Origin: ZC4RG35 sp964571765 | GTDB taxonomy: Bacteria; Actinomycetota; Acidimicrobiia; Spongiisociales; ZC4RG35 | Assembly (NCBI GenBank): GCA_964571765.1 | Contig: CAZNDH010000006.1 | Coordinates: forward strand, 1-64,000 | Length of the DNA stretch: 64,000 nucleotides | Reading direction: 5' to 3' | Shown: in pieces, positions 28,587-37,464 of the stretch | Layout: each line of letters begins with the position of its first letter | Position numbering within the stretch: the stretch's first letter is position 1 | Position numbers and translations under genes: made by a program | Notes under the pieces: generated by a model | The model's input: the letters and a program-made list of their open reading frames with translations, nothing else | Told to the model about the DNA's origin: nothing | Databases searched by the model: none

Positions 28587-28658
28587 TTGGAGAGTTACAG
28601 CTATGTGATTTCCGAATCTACCACCGGGGTCAACTACCCCGCCAGAGCGCGAAAAAGC

Positions 28659-29483
28659 TCAGACGACCAGGACCGCCATCGCCGCCAGGACAGCCACGGC
28701 GAAGGCGAGCGCCGCCCGCTGCATGGTCGCCCTTGGGCCTTTGATCCGGGACCAGGCCTCACCGATGAGGAAGCCGGCGACCAAACCCCCGAGATGGGCT
28801 TCCCAGGCGATTCGGGGCACGATGAAGGGGATTGCGGCGTTGATGAGGAGGAGGAAGCCGATCTGGCGCAAGAGGGCCTGACCGTGCATGGTGCCACGCC
28901 GGTGCAGGGCCCAGCTGAGCCAGAGACCGAAGAGACCGAAGATCGCTCCCGAGGCTCCCACAGCGGCAGGGACTCCCATGTAGAAGGCGAACACCCCTCC
29001 GATCCCGGCGGATGCGAGGTAGAGCCCGACGAAGGGTGCGGTTCCCACCCCCCGCTCCACTTGCGGTCCCAGGATCCACAGGGCCCACATGTTGAACATG
29101 ATGTGCATCAGCGAGGCGTGGAGGAGGACCGGGGTGAAGATCCGCCACCACTCACCGGCTTCGATCTCCGAAGCCACCTGGGCGAGAGCCAGGACTATCG
29201 GGTTGTCGAACCTCCCCATCCCGGTGATCAGGAAGAATCCGGCGGCGAGGGCGATGAAGGTCATAGTGGCCGGGGCACCGGCGGCAGCGCTTCTCCGCGG
29301 CCCGGTGGGTATCACCTTCTGGGTGCCCTCCTCCCTCAGGCAGTCGGGGCATCTCTGTCCCACCGATGCGTCGGTGGAGCATGAGGCGCAGATGGGTCTC
29401 TCACAGCGGCTGCAGGTGAGCAGGGTGTGGCGTTCGGGATGGCGGTAACACACCGGGGCCGAGGTGGTGTGGTCCTGGGTCAC
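28659..29483 (-). CDS. Rhomboid intramembrane serine protease with N-terminal zinc-binding region
   Basis: 274 residues. The first 50 carry paired Cys/His ligands (CYRHPERH, CSRCERPICASC, CPDC) like a B-box zinc finger. Six transmembrane helices follow, with catalytic Ser in GASGAIFG and His in AHLGGLVAGFLIG. Rhomboids cut membrane protein substrates; none is known here. It is placed between the rluD-like gene and dnaE. Confidence 0.92.
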   Translation of the reverse strand: MTQDHTTSAPVCYRHPERHTLLTCSRCERPICASCSTDASVGQRCPDCLREEGTQKVIPTGPRRSAAAGAPATMTFIALAAGFFLITGMGRFDNPIVLALAQVASEIEAGEWWRIFTPVLLHASLMHIMFNMWALWILGPQVERGVGTAPFVGLYLASAGIGGVFAFYMGVPAAVGASGAIFGLFGLWLSWALHRRGTMHGQALLRQIGFLLLINAAIPFIVPRIAWEAHLGGLVAGFLIGEAWSRIKGPRATMQRAALAFAVAVLAAMAVLVV

Positions 29484-29521
29484 CGGCCCAACGGTATCTC
29501 ATCGGGACCGGTACCCGGGAG

Positions 29522-30430
29522 TCAGCGCATGGCCTCCAAGACGCCGACGAGACCGGCGGGGAGATCGCTGGTGAACGTCACCTGCTCCCCCGTCGCCGGA
29601 TGCTCGAGACTCACCTCGAAGGCGTGGAGGAACAGCCTGGGAGAGGTTGCCCTTCTTGGTTGGTGTCCGTACCAGACGTCCCCCACGACCGGGTGGCCGA
29701 TGGCGGCGAAGTGGACCCTTATCTGGTGGGTGCGCCCCGTCTCCAGCCCGACCCGGACCAGGGTGCAGTCTTCACCGGGAAAAGTGGCCTCCACCTGGAA
29801 GTGAGTTCGCGCCGGCCTGCCGTCCGGGGCGAGCATCCGGCGCATCGGTCGAGCCGGGTCGCTCCCGATGGGCGCATCGATGGTGCCGGTAGGAGACCCG
29901 ATCAGACCGTGCACCAGGGCGATGTAACTCCGGATGATCTCCCGACGACGCAGCTTGGCGGTCAGGTCGTCATAGGCGTTCTGGTTACGAGCGACGAGGA
30001 GAAGGCCCGAGGTGTCCTTGTCGAGTCGGTGGACCAGGCCCCACCGCCCTTCGACACCCACACCCCGCAGCTCGGGGTACCGCTGGAGTAGCCCACTAGC
30101 CAGGCTTCTCGTCGTCCGGCTTCCACCGGGATGGACCACCAGGCCCGCCGGTTTGTCCACCACTATCACATCCCGGTCCTCGTGGACCACGGTGAAGTCG
30201 ACCGGATCTGCGGGGAGGGTGACGTCCTCATCCTTCTCGGGAACGGCCACCGTGATCACCGCGCCCGCCCCCACCCGTTGGGACGGGGCGGCGGGCTCCC
30301 CGTCGATTAGGGCCCCCCGGTCGACCAGGGCGCGGGCGGCAGCCCGGCTCATACCCAGCAGAACCGAAACCGCCCGGTCCAGCCGGGAGCCGTCGAGCGC
30401 CTCAGGTACTACGTGCGTGCGGTCACCCAC
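29522..30430 (-). CDS. rluD: RluD-family 23S rRNA pseudouridine synthase
   Basis: 302 residues from the GTG at 30430, overlapping lspA by 22 bp. The N-terminal S4 domain (SRLDRAVSVLLGMSRAAARALVDRGAL) is followed by the RluA-type catalytic domain with Asp in GLVHRLDKDTSG. It isomerises uridines in the large-subunit rRNA; the exact site is not decided by sequence. It follows lspA as in most actinobacteria. Confidence 0.92.
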   Translation of the reverse strand: MGDRTHVVPEALDGSRLDRAVSVLLGMSRAAARALVDRGALIDGEPAAPSQRVGAGAVITVAVPEKDEDVTLPADPVDFTVVHEDRDVIVVDKPAGLVVHPGGSRTTRSLASGLLQRYPELRGVGVEGRWGLVHRLDKDTSGLLLVARNQNAYDDLTAKLRRREIIRSYIALVHGLIGSPTGTIDAPIGSDPARPMRRMLAPDGRPARTHFQVEATFPGEDCTLVRVGLETGRTHQIRVHFAAIGHPVVGDVWYGHQPRRATSPRLFLHAFEVSLEHPATGEQVTFTSDLPAGLVGVLEAMR

Positions 30431-30870
30431 GCCTGAATCAGTAGCAGGGCCACCGCCACCGTGATCGAAGCGTCGGCCACGTTGAAAGTTGGAATCCACC
30501 ACAGGTCGACCCAGTCGATCACCTTACCGTCGAGGAAGCCGGGACCCCGGAACAGGCGATCGGCCAGGTTTCCCACCGCTCCCCCGATGACGAGCCCGAA
30601 GGCCACCACCTCGAGCCGGGGCCGGTCGACTCGCAGCGACCACAGGATCGCCGCAGAGACCACGATGGCGGCCACCCCGAAGAACGGCCCGGCATTTTGA
30701 AACATCGAGAAGGCGGCACCCGGGTTCTCGACGAAGGTGAGCCGGAGGAACCCGGGGATGACCACCACGTCGGAGTCGGCCAGGCTGTTGGCCGCGTGAC
30801 GTTTGGTCCAAAGGTCGGCCGTGACCACCGAGAAGGCGATCAGGAGGGGGAGGCGATAACGGCGGATCAA
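30409..30870 (-). CDS. lspA: Lipoprotein signal peptidase (signal peptidase II)
   Basis: 153 residues from a TTG at 30870 that overlaps the dksA-like stop as TTGA; an ATG at 30897 is the alternative. Four transmembrane helices carry the two catalytic Asp motifs, GNLADR and FNVADA. It removes prolipoprotein signal peptides in the membrane. Coupling to the upstream zinc-finger gene decides the start. Confidence 0.93.
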   Translation of the reverse strand: MIRRYRLPLLIAFSVVTADLWTKRHAANSLADSDVVVIPGFLRLTFVENPGAAFSMFQNAGPFFGVAAIVVSAAILWSLRVDRPRLEVVAFGLVIGGAVGNLADRLFRGPGFLDGKVIDWVDLWWIPTFNVADASITVAVALLLIQAWVTART

Positions 30871-31241
30871 GACGCCTTGGCGGCGCAGTCGACGCACAGG
30901 GTGCTGTAGGGGAGGATGTCGAGCCGCTCGATCGGTATCGCCTTGCCGCAGCTCTCGCAGATGCCGTAACCCCCGGCGTCGATCCTCGCCAGGGCACGCT
31001 CCACCTTCCCCAGGAGATCGATGGTGTTCTGCTCGATGGACAGCTCCTTGGCGTACTCCAGCTTCATCGAACTGGCCTCGGCGTTGCCCGGATCTGGACT
31101 TCGGTCGGACGAGCTCTCGGTGAGCCTGGCCTCCTCGATCTCCCGCTCGTAGTCGGCGATCTGCTCCTCGAGACGCGAACGCTCCTCTTCGAGACGCCTC
31201 TTGAACCGCTCGATGGTGGTCTTGGCAAGTTGTCGGGCCAT
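30867..31241 (-). CDS. DksA/TraR-type C4 zinc-finger protein
   Basis: 124 residues from the ATG at 31241 with AGGGGA 5 bp upstream; the frame extends further but without support. A long charged coiled coil (about 8-75) is followed by CESCG-x14-TLCVDC, the DksA zinc finger. DksA-like proteins enter the RNA polymerase secondary channel, but the coiled-coil tip lacks an obvious DksA Asp pair, so the role is open. The promoter overlaps that of divergent ileS. Confidence 0.88.
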   Translation of the reverse strand: MARQLAKTTIERFKRRLEEERSRLEEQIADYEREIEEARLTESSSDRSPDPGNAEASSMKLEYAKELSIEQNTIDLLGKVERALARIDAGGYGICESCGKAIPIERLDILPYSTLCVDCAAKAS

Positions 31242-31266
31242 TGCATTCCCCTGGGAAGGGTCGGGT

Positions 31267-31295
31267 ACAGTACCAACGCCTTCGCCTTGTGTGAA
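31267..31295 (-). promoter_or_regulatory. Putative promoter of the dksA-like/lspA operon
   Basis: On the minus strand TTCACA (31295-31290, five of six to consensus) and TACTGT (31272-31267) are 17 bp apart. TACTGT sits in a perfect 11-bp inverted repeat, GGTAC-T-GTACC, which could be an operator. Confidence 0.4.
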
Positions 31296-31299
31296 TAAT
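31294..31299 (+). promoter_or_regulatory. Putative ileS -10 box
   Basis: AATAAT matches the -10 consensus at five of six bases. It overlaps the -35 box of the divergent promoter, so the two polymerases would compete. No clear -35 is visible. A start near 31306 would give a leader of about 170 nt. Confidence 0.35.
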
Positions 31300-31305
31300 C
31301 CCCCG

Positions 31306-31476
31306 GCCGGGACTCTCCCTGGCGTACTCCGTGCCGGCTGCGTCGCTCCCTCGTTTACGTCCGAGGGCGCCTGGAGCCGCTTTGTTGTTGCACTGCTCCC
31401 ACCCTCGATGCTTGCCATGGACACGGAGTGCGCATTACGGAGTACCTGGGACCGCTCAACTACTCTGCCCGGCCGG
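31306..31476 (+). promoter_or_regulatory. Structured ileS leader, possibly T-box-like
   Basis: Several mutually exclusive helices are visible. CCCTCG/CGAGGG (31348-31353/31362-31367) forms a hairpin. GTACTCCGT (31324-31332) complements ACGGAGTAC (31437-31445), and its ACTCCGT can also pair with a second ACGGAGT at 31423-31429. GCACT/AGTGC (31390-31394/31427-31431) competes. TGGGACC (31447-31453) fits the T-box bulge pattern UGGNACC and sits between GGAGTA and TACTCT. The variable base is G, which would not pair with the A discriminator usual in tRNA-Ile, so the T-box call is tentative. Confidence 0.35.
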
Positions 31477-34400
31477 ATGAACTACCCCCGCCAGCCGGTT
31501 TTCCGCCCCCTAGATGCATCCCCGGATCACGACGCCTTGGAACGACAGCTCCTCGACTGGTGGGATGAACATGAGGTCTTCGCCCGGCTGAGAAAGCAGA
31601 ACGCTGACGGGCCGCTCTTCCGGTTCATCGATGGCCCGGTCACCGCGAACAAGACGCTCGGGGTGCACACCGCCTGGGGAAGGACCCTCAAGGACGTCTT
31701 TCAGCGCTACAAGGCACTGAGGGGGCACCATCTTCGCTACCAGAACGGGTTCGACTGTCAGGGCCTGTGGATCGAGGTCGGGGTCGAACAGGAGTTGGGG
31801 CTCAACTCCAAACGGGATATCGAGGAGTACGGGCTGGAGAGGTTCGCCCGGAAGTGCCGCGACAAGGTGGCCTGGTCGATTGCCGAGCTGATCCGCGGGT
31901 CGAAGCGCCTTGGGTACTGGATGGACTGGGGCGCCGACTACCTGACTTTCTCCGACACCAACATCGATTACATCTGGCGCTTCCTCAAGAGGATTGAGGA
32001 GAGGGGCATGTTGTACCGGGGCCACCGCTCCACCGAGTGGTGTCCCCGCTGTGGCACCTCGATATCACAGCACGAGATCTCGATGTCGGGGGTGTACCAG
32101 GAGAAGAGCGACCCCTCCCTGTTCGTCCGCCTGCCACTGACGGAACGTGAGGGTGAGTCGCTGGTGGTGTGGACCACAACACCGTGGACCCTCCCGGCGA
32201 ACGTGGCCGCCGCAGTGCACCCCGACCAGGCCTACGGGCGAAGGGCCAATGGCGAGTGGGTGGCGGTGGAGCGATACCCCGACGAGGAGTTCGTCGAGAC
32301 CATCTCCGGCGCCGGCATGGACGGATGGCGATATCGGGGTCCTTACGACGACATCGAGGTGGGTGCCGTCGTCGACCATCGGGTGATTCTCTGGGACGAG
32401 GTGAGCATGTCCCAGGGAACCGGAATCGTCCACATCGCCCCCGGCTGTGGAGCCGAGGACTACGAGCTGGGCCAGGTCCACGACCTGCCCATCCTGATGC
32501 CGGTAGACGAGTCGGGCCGCTTCTACCCGCAATACGGCTGGTTGGCCGGAATGGGAAGCAGCGCCGCACGCGATGCCATAACCGAGGACCTCGAGCGGAA
32601 GGGTCTGCTCGTCGAGGCCGGGGAGTACCTCCACTCCTATCCCCATTGTTGGCGATGCGACACTCCGCTGATCTTCCGGATCGCTGACGACTGGTACATC
32701 GCAGTCGACCAGATCCGCGAGGAGCTGCGCCAGGCGAATCGGACCATCAGGTGGACCCCGTCCTATATGGGCAAGCTGATGGACGACTGGCTGGTGAACA
32801 TGGGCGACTGGAATATCTCCCGTCGGCGCTATTACGGGCTGCCCCTCCCCTTCTACCAGTGCGACTGTGGGCACCTCACCGTGGTCGGCTCACGCGACGA
32901 GCTCGCCGACCTGGCAACCGCCGGGATGGACCAGCTCGAGGAGCTGCACCGTCCCTGGATCGACCGGGTGACGATCCGCTGCGCCAAGTGCGACAACGCC
33001 TCGGTGACCCGGATCGCCGAGGTCGGTGACGTCTGGCTCGACGCCGGGATCGTCCCTTTGTCAACCCTCGGCTGGAGAAACGAGACATGGGTGGAGGGAG
33101 GCTATGGGACCGGAGCTGCCGCTGGACTGACCACCGCCGATCTCCCAGACCACTCCTACTGGGAGGAGTGGTTTCCCGCCGACTGGGTTTCCGAGATGCG
33201 AGAGCAGGTGCGACTGTGGTTCTACTCGCAGTTGTTCATGTCGGTGGCGATGGTGGGCGAGGCGCCGTTCCGGGCGGTGCTCGGATACGAGAAGATGCTC
33301 GCCGAGGACGGCCGGGAGATGCATGGGTCGTGGGGCAACCTGATCAGCGCCGAGGAGGCCTTCGACAAGATGGGCGCCGACGTGATGCGCTGGATGTACT
33401 GCGCCCACCCGCCGGACCGCAACCTTCTCTTCGGGTACTCGGGTGCCCACGAGGTGCGGCGCCGCCTGCTCACCCTGTGGAACTCGGCTCGGTTCCTGGT
33501 CGACTACGGGAACATCGAGGGCTTCACCCCGACCTATGGCGATCTGTCGGCCACCACCGGGTCCGACCTCGCCGAGATCGATCGCTGGATGCTGGCCCGG
33601 GTCGACCAGGTGATCGAGGAGGCCACCGCCGCCATGGAGCGGTGGCGCTCTGACGAGCTCATCGAGCGTTTCGATGCCTACTTGGATGACCTGTCCAACT
33701 GGTACATACGTCGCAACCGCCGCCGGTTCTACCAGTATGACCAGGCAGCGTTCCGCACCCTGTGGGTGGCGGTGGTCACCGGGCTGCGCCTCATCGCCCC
33801 GGTGATGCCCTTCCTCACCGATCACCTCTGGTCGAGCCTGGTCGCCGGAGCCTGCCCGGGAGCCCCGGACTCTATCCACCTCGCCGGCTGGCCAAGCCCG
33901 ATGGGCAACGCCGACCCCGCTCTGGTGGAGGAGATGGCTATGACCCGCCGAGTGGTCGAGCTGGGGAGACGGGCCCGTAACGAGGCGGGGATCAAGCTGC
34001 GCCAGCCACTGCGTGTCGCCCGGGTCAGGGGTGGTGATCGAGCGCGTGGTCATCGGGCCATCATCAGTGACGAGCTCCGTGTCAAGGAGCTGGATTTCGA
34101 CGCCGAAGCACCTGTCGACGTCTCCTACAAGCCCGACTTTCCGGTGCTGGGTCCCCGGATCGGGCCCAGGGTCAAGGAAGTTGCAGCCGCCCTTGCCTCT
34201 GGGGACTACACCGTCAACGACGACGGGACTCTGACCGCAGCAGGGATCGAGCTGGCCGCCGGCGAGGTGGTGAGGAGCGAGACCGTGCTCCTCGAGGGTT
34301 GGGGGCTGGCCCAAGAAGGGAACCTGAGCGTTGCTGTGGACCCCACGCTGGACGACGACCTCATCCGGGAGGGTCGGGTCCACGAGCTGGTGAGGGCTCT

Positions 34401-34578
34401 CAACGAGCAGCGCAAGCAGGAGGGCTTCGACTTGACCGACCGCATCGAGCTACGTCTGCCTTCTTCCTATTCGGACCTGCTCGACGAGTACCTGAGCTGG
34501 ATCTCGAGCGAGGTCCTGGCCACCTCGGTCGAGATCGACGACCGCTTGACCGCTCCGGTGATCACCCGGAGCGGGTGA
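31477..34578 (+). CDS. ileS: Isoleucyl-tRNA synthetase (class I, atypical signature motifs)
   Basis: 1033 residues from the ATG at 31477. The frame extends upstream to 31201, but that part is leader. Domains are a Rossmann catalytic core, CP1 editing insert, zinc-binding Cys clusters (WCPRCG, CWRC, CAKCD), anticodon-binding helices (NWYIRRNRRRFY) and a C-terminal junction domain. The HIGH motif is replaced by GVHT (62-65) and KMSKS by EMHGS (614-618). Overall architecture and length are those of IleRS. If it is the only copy it must be functional, which the window cannot show. Confidence 0.88.
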   Translation: MNYPRQPVFRPLDASPDHDALERQLLDWWDEHEVFARLRKQNADGPLFRFIDGPVTANKTLGVHTAWGRTLKDVFQRYKALRGHHLRYQNGFDCQGLWIEVGVEQELGLNSKRDIEEYGLERFARKCRDKVAWSIAELIRGSKRLGYWMDWGADYLTFSDTNIDYIWRFLKRIEERGMLYRGHRSTEWCPRCGTSISQHEISMSGVYQEKSDPSLFVRLPLTEREGESLVVWTTTPWTLPANVAAAVHPDQAYGRRANGEWVAVERYPDEEFVETISGAGMDGWRYRGPYDDIEVGAVVDHRVILWDEVSMSQGTGIVHIAPGCGAEDYELGQVHDLPILMPVDESGRFYPQYGWLAGMGSSAARDAITEDLERKGLLVEAGEYLHSYPHCWRCDTPLIFRIADDWYIAVDQIREELRQANRTIRWTPSYMGKLMDDWLVNMGDWNISRRRYYGLPLPFYQCDCGHLTVVGSRDELADLATAGMDQLEELHRPWIDRVTIRCAKCDNASVTRIAEVGDVWLDAGIVPLSTLGWRNETWVEGGYGTGAAAGLTTADLPDHSYWEEWFPADWVSEMREQVRLWFYSQLFMSVAMVGEAPFRAVLGYEKMLAEDGREMHGSWGNLISAEEAFDKMGADVMRWMYCAHPPDRNLLFGYSGAHEVRRRLLTLWNSARFLVDYGNIEGFTPTYGDLSATTGSDLAEIDRWMLARVDQVIEEATAAMERWRSDELIERFDAYLDDLSNWYIRRNRRRFYQYDQAAFRTLWVAVVTGLRLIAPVMPFLTDHLWSSLVAGACPGAPDSIHLAGWPSPMGNADPALVEEMAMTRRVVELGRRARNEAGIKLRQPLRVARVRGGDRARGHRAIISDELRVKELDFDAEAPVDVSYKPDFPVLGPRIGPRVKEVAAALASGDYTVNDDGTLTAAGIELAAGEVVRSETVLLEGWGLAQEGNLSVAVDPTLDDDLIREGRVHELVRALNEQRKQEGFDLTDRIELRLPSSYSDLLDEYLSWISSEVLATSVEIDDRLTAPVITRSG

Positions 34579-34587
34579 GTCGAGACC

Positions 34588-35280
34588 TCATCCCCGGCCT
34601 TCGTCCTCTGCATCGGGGTCGTCGTCCGGATCACCCACATCACCCTCATCGTCGGGCTCGTCGAGATCCTCGACCGGGGAGAAGTCGGGCGAATCGTCCG
34701 ACTCCATGGTGTCCTCCGAGTCCCACAGTTCGTCGAAGTGGGAGTCATCGCCCACCCGGTCGTACACCACCGGGGAAGCGGGGTCGGCCACGGTCGCCAC
34801 CTCATCCTTCTCGGCGACCGCTGAATGAAGGGCGTTGCCGAGGGTGGCTTCCATTTGGTCGAGATTTTCGGCGACACCGTTCGCCAGGACCGCCAGTTCG
34901 CGCCGAACGTTGGAGATCCGGGCGGTGAGATCGGCCATCTCCATCTCCGCTGCCGCCCGGAGTGCTTCACGCTCATTGACCCAGGTGTCGGCCTCCGACC
35001 TGGCCGCGACCCGGATACGGTCGGCCTCCTGTCGGGCATCCTCGAGGAGCTTGTCGGCGGCAGTCTGGGCTGCGATCAGTGCCCGGCCCACCGCACTCTC
35101 GTCGTGGACCGGGTCGTGCTTCCCCGCCGGCGCCTTGCTGGACCGGGCAGTGGCCAACTGCTCCCCGAGGTCGCGAACGGTGGCGATCACGTCGTCGAGG
35201 AAGTCGTCCACCTCGTTCAGGTCGTAGCCACGCAGCGCGGTGGAAAAAGTCTTCTTCTCGATGTCCTCTGGCTTCAGCAT
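34588..35280 (-). CDS. divIVA: DivIVA-domain polar growth/division protein
   Basis: 230 residues from the ATG at 35280 with AAAGGG about 8 bp upstream. The N-terminal DivIVA lipid-binding domain (TALRGYDLNEVDDFLDDVI) is followed by a coiled coil at about 65-150 and an Asp/Glu-rich tail. It marks curved membrane at poles and septa and recruits wall synthesis. It is the last gene of the division cluster, 9 bp from the end of convergent ileS. Confidence 0.93.
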   Translation of the reverse strand: MLKPEDIEKKTFSTALRGYDLNEVDDFLDDVIATVRDLGEQLATARSSKAPAGKHDPVHDESAVGRALIAAQTAADKLLEDARQEADRIRVAARSEADTWVNEREALRAAAEMEMADLTARISNVRRELAVLANGVAENLDQMEATLGNALHSAVAEKDEVATVADPASPVVYDRVGDDSHFDELWDSEDTMESDDSPDFSPVEDLDEPDDEGDVGDPDDDPDAEDEGRG

Positions 35281-35397
35281 CTCCCAAACCCTTTCAGCTG
35301 GTGCCCCCAGGATACGACCCGGAGTCACCCCCGGGTCGGCTCCCCGCCCACCGGCGAAGATCCCCGGGAGCCTCAACCCTGTCGTCGGCGGAGAGTC

Positions 35398-35652
35398 TCA
35401 CCTGATGATCCCCCGGATGATGCGTATCCCCACCAGAAGGATCAACGGGGACAGGTCGAGAGCTCCACCACCGAGCCGTATCGGGGGGACAACTCGACGC
35501 AGCGGGCGGATGACCGGGAGAATGATCCGGTCGAGGATCTCCTGGAGGCGAGCCAGCGGATGACCGCCCGACATCGGGATCCAGGAAAGGATCACCCAGG
35601 CAAAGACCGCGTAGAAGTATATGTCTAGCGCCGCGCGGACCAGGTCAAGCAA
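35398..35652 (-). CDS. yggT: YggT family membrane protein
   Basis: 84 residues from a TTG at 35652, 9 bp after sepF. Two hydrophobic segments (about 5-25 and 65-82) flank the family signature LDRIILPVIRPLRRVVPPI. The function is unresolved; it is linked to division or osmotic response by its constant place between sepF and divIVA. Confidence 0.88.
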   Translation of the reverse strand: MLDLVRAALDIYFYAVFAWVILSWIPMSGGHPLARLQEILDRIILPVIRPLRRVVPPIRLGGGALDLSPLILLVGIRIIRGIIR

Positions 35653-35661
35653 GGCCGGCGG

Positions 35662-36177
35662 TCACTCGATGTCGTCCAGCTGGTAGGCACCCAGCGTGGC
35701 AAGACGACGTTTCTCGTCCCGGCTCAGGGTGACCCGGGCTGGGAGCACGGCCACCAAGCCCTCTCCGACCTTGCGCATCGAACCGTCCAGGGCATAGATC
35801 AGTCCTGAGGCGAAGTCCACCACCCGGCGGGTCAGGTCGGGATCGGTGTGACGCATGTCGAGCACTACGGGGGTGCGGTCCCGCACCCTGTCAGCCAGCA
35901 TCCGGGCATCGGCGAACTCCTCGACGATGAGGATGTCGGACTGCACCTCGACCGGTCGGACTCCGGCGATGGTGGGCGGTCCGCTGTCCACCACCCGCCC
36001 TTGGGGGCGAATCGCGGTACGCGAGGTGGGGGGCGGCTCAACCCGTCGGCCCTGCGGCTCGGACGGGGCCGGCTGGCTTTCGAACCCGTTGGCCGCCGGC
36101 TCGGGTCCTGGCTCGTCCAGCTGGTCTTCGTCGACCAGACCGAGATAGACGAGGGCTTTGGAGAACAGTGACGACAT
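35662..36177 (-). CDS. sepF: SepF cell division protein
   Basis: 171 residues from the ATG at 36177 with GGAG 8 bp upstream. An N-terminal amphipathic helix (MSSLFSKALVYLGL) for membrane binding precedes a Pro-rich linker. The C-terminal SepF fold (about 85-165) has PVVLDMRHTDPDLTRRVVDFASGLIYAL. It tethers FtsZ to the membrane, replacing FtsA in actinobacteria. Confidence 0.95.
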   Translation of the reverse strand: MSSLFSKALVYLGLVDEDQLDEPGPEPAANGFESQPAPSEPQGRRVEPPPTSRTAIRPQGRVVDSGPPTIAGVRPVEVQSDILIVEEFADARMLADRVRDRTPVVLDMRHTDPDLTRRVVDFASGLIYALDGSMRKVGEGLVAVLPARVTLSRDEKRRLATLGAYQLDDIE

Positions 36178-36187
36178 CAGGCTCCGG

Positions 36188-36841
36188 TCATTGGCGGGGA
36201 CCAAAGATAGCCCGTCCCACACGAATGAGGGATGCACCCTCCTCGATGGCGACCTCGAAGTCGTCGGTCATCCCCATGGAGAGCTCGGTGGCGTCCGGGT
36301 GCTTCGAGGACAGCTCCTCGCCGAGCCGGCGCAGCCTGCGAAAATAAGGTCGGCTGTCCTCGGGCTGCCCGGGCAAGGGCGGGATCGTCATCAGGCCACG
36401 GACATCGAGGCCGAGATCCACCGCCATGTCCACCGTTGTCATGGTGTCTCCCTCGGCAACCCCAGCCTTCTGTGGCTCGTCTCCCAGGTTGACCTGGACC
36501 AGCACCGGAGGCGGCGTGCCACTCCCCTTCAACCAGGCAAGTGCCAGGGAGCGGCGGTCGAGCGAGTGGAGCAGCTTGGTTACGGGCCTCACCAGACGCA
36601 CCTTGTTGGTCTGCAGTGATCCGACGAAATGCCATCGGGCGTCGCCGGGAAGCAGCCCCACCTTCCCCACCATGTCCTGAGCCCGGTTCTCACCAAAATC
36701 CCGGTGGCCGGCATCGTATACCGCGAGCAACCGGTCCATCGGTTGGTTCTTGGAGACGGCCACAACGGTGACCTCCTCGGCGGATCGGCCCGCTCTGTCC
36801 GCGGCCGCCTCCACCGCGGCCATCACCGACTGGTAGCTCAC
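36188..36841 (-). CDS. yggS: YggS/PLPBP pyridoxal phosphate homeostasis protein
   Basis: 217 residues from a GTG at 36841 overlapping the yfiH stop (GTGA). It is an alanine-racemase-like TIM barrel with VVAVSKNQP (PLP lysine), FGENRAQ, WHFVGSLQTNK and LSMGMTDDFEVAI. It binds PLP but has no known catalytic reaction and keeps PLP and amino acid pools balanced. Confidence 0.94.
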   Translation of the reverse strand: MSYQSVMAAVEAAADRAGRSAEEVTVVAVSKNQPMDRLLAVYDAGHRDFGENRAQDMVGKVGLLPGDARWHFVGSLQTNKVRLVRPVTKLLHSLDRRSLALAWLKGSGTPPPVLVQVNLGDEPQKAGVAEGDTMTTVDMAVDLGLDVRGLMTIPPLPGQPEDSRPYFRRLRRLGEELSSKHPDATELSMGMTDDFEVAIEEGASLIRVGRAIFGPRQ

Positions 36842-37464
36842 GGAATCCAGCCTATGGCCGCCTGGCGGCGCCGGGTGCCGTCCCGGCGGTGGCTGAAGAA
36901 CCGGCCGCCCATGTGCCGGGTGCATCCTTCGACCACCGTCGGCTCGAGTCCGGCGAGCTGATGCCGTACCGAGCCCACCAGGTCCACCGACAGGGTGCCC
37001 CAGGTGGTCAGGCCCCGGTTCAGGGGGAATCGTTCGGCCACCTCCTCGCCAACCTCAAAGCAACACTCACCGATACCGGGGCCGATCACGGCTCGCTCCG
37101 GTGCGAACCCGGCTGCGGTCATCACCTCGGCGAGTGAGCCCACCACACCTGCGGCGGAGCCCCGCCACCCGACATGGGCGACTCCGACCCCTCCCGGTGC
37201 GTGCAGAACCACCCCCAGGCAGTCGGCGGTGAACACCGCCAGAGGCAGCCCGGGCACGCTCGACCAGGCGGCGTCAGCCTCGCCGAGCTCACCTGGCCCC
37301 GGAGCCTCGACCACCCCGTCGCCGTGGACTTGGCGGAGGGTGGCCCACTGCGCCGGGATGCCCAGAACGGCACTCACCACTTCTCGGGAAGGGAGATCGT
37401 GGCGCAGGTCACCGTCGGTCGCTTCGGTGAAAGCGACGCCGGAAATCCCCGGCGGGGTGATCAT
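36838..37464 (-). CDS. yfiH: YfiH/purine nucleoside phosphorylase (laccase-domain) protein
   Basis: 208 residues, with 4-bp overlaps at both ends. Conserved metal and active-site elements are RQVHG, TADCLGVVLH, AHVGWRG and CTRHMGGRFFSHRR. The family was named multicopper oxidase-like, but characterised members act on purine nucleosides or on peptidoglycan precursors. It is a constant neighbour of ftsZ. Confidence 0.93.
   Translation of the reverse strand: MITPPGISGVAFTEATDGDLRHDLPSREVVSAVLGIPAQWATLRQVHGDGVVEAPGPGELGEADAAWSSVPGLPLAVFTADCLGVVLHAPGGVGVAHVGWRGSAAGVVGSLAEVMTAAGFAPERAVIGPGIGECCFEVGEEVAERFPLNRGLTTWGTLSVDLVGSVRHQLAGLEPTVVEGCTRHMGGRFFSHRRDGTRRRQAAIGWIP

Noticed and set aside
27900..29384. 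494-codon plus-strand frame opposite dnaE and the rhomboid gene
   Set aside because: It crosses two well-supported genes and the spacer between them, and its composition is that of antisense codons.
31447..31453. A confident canonical T-box call for ileS
   Set aside because: Core heptamer present, but the variable base is G, the antisequestrator upper helix is not clear and no specifier loop could be placed. Kept only as a tentative leader structure.
33061..34383. 440-codon minus-strand frame opposite ileS
   Set aside because: It lies wholly inside ileS, and its translation has only low-complexity His/Gly/Val content.
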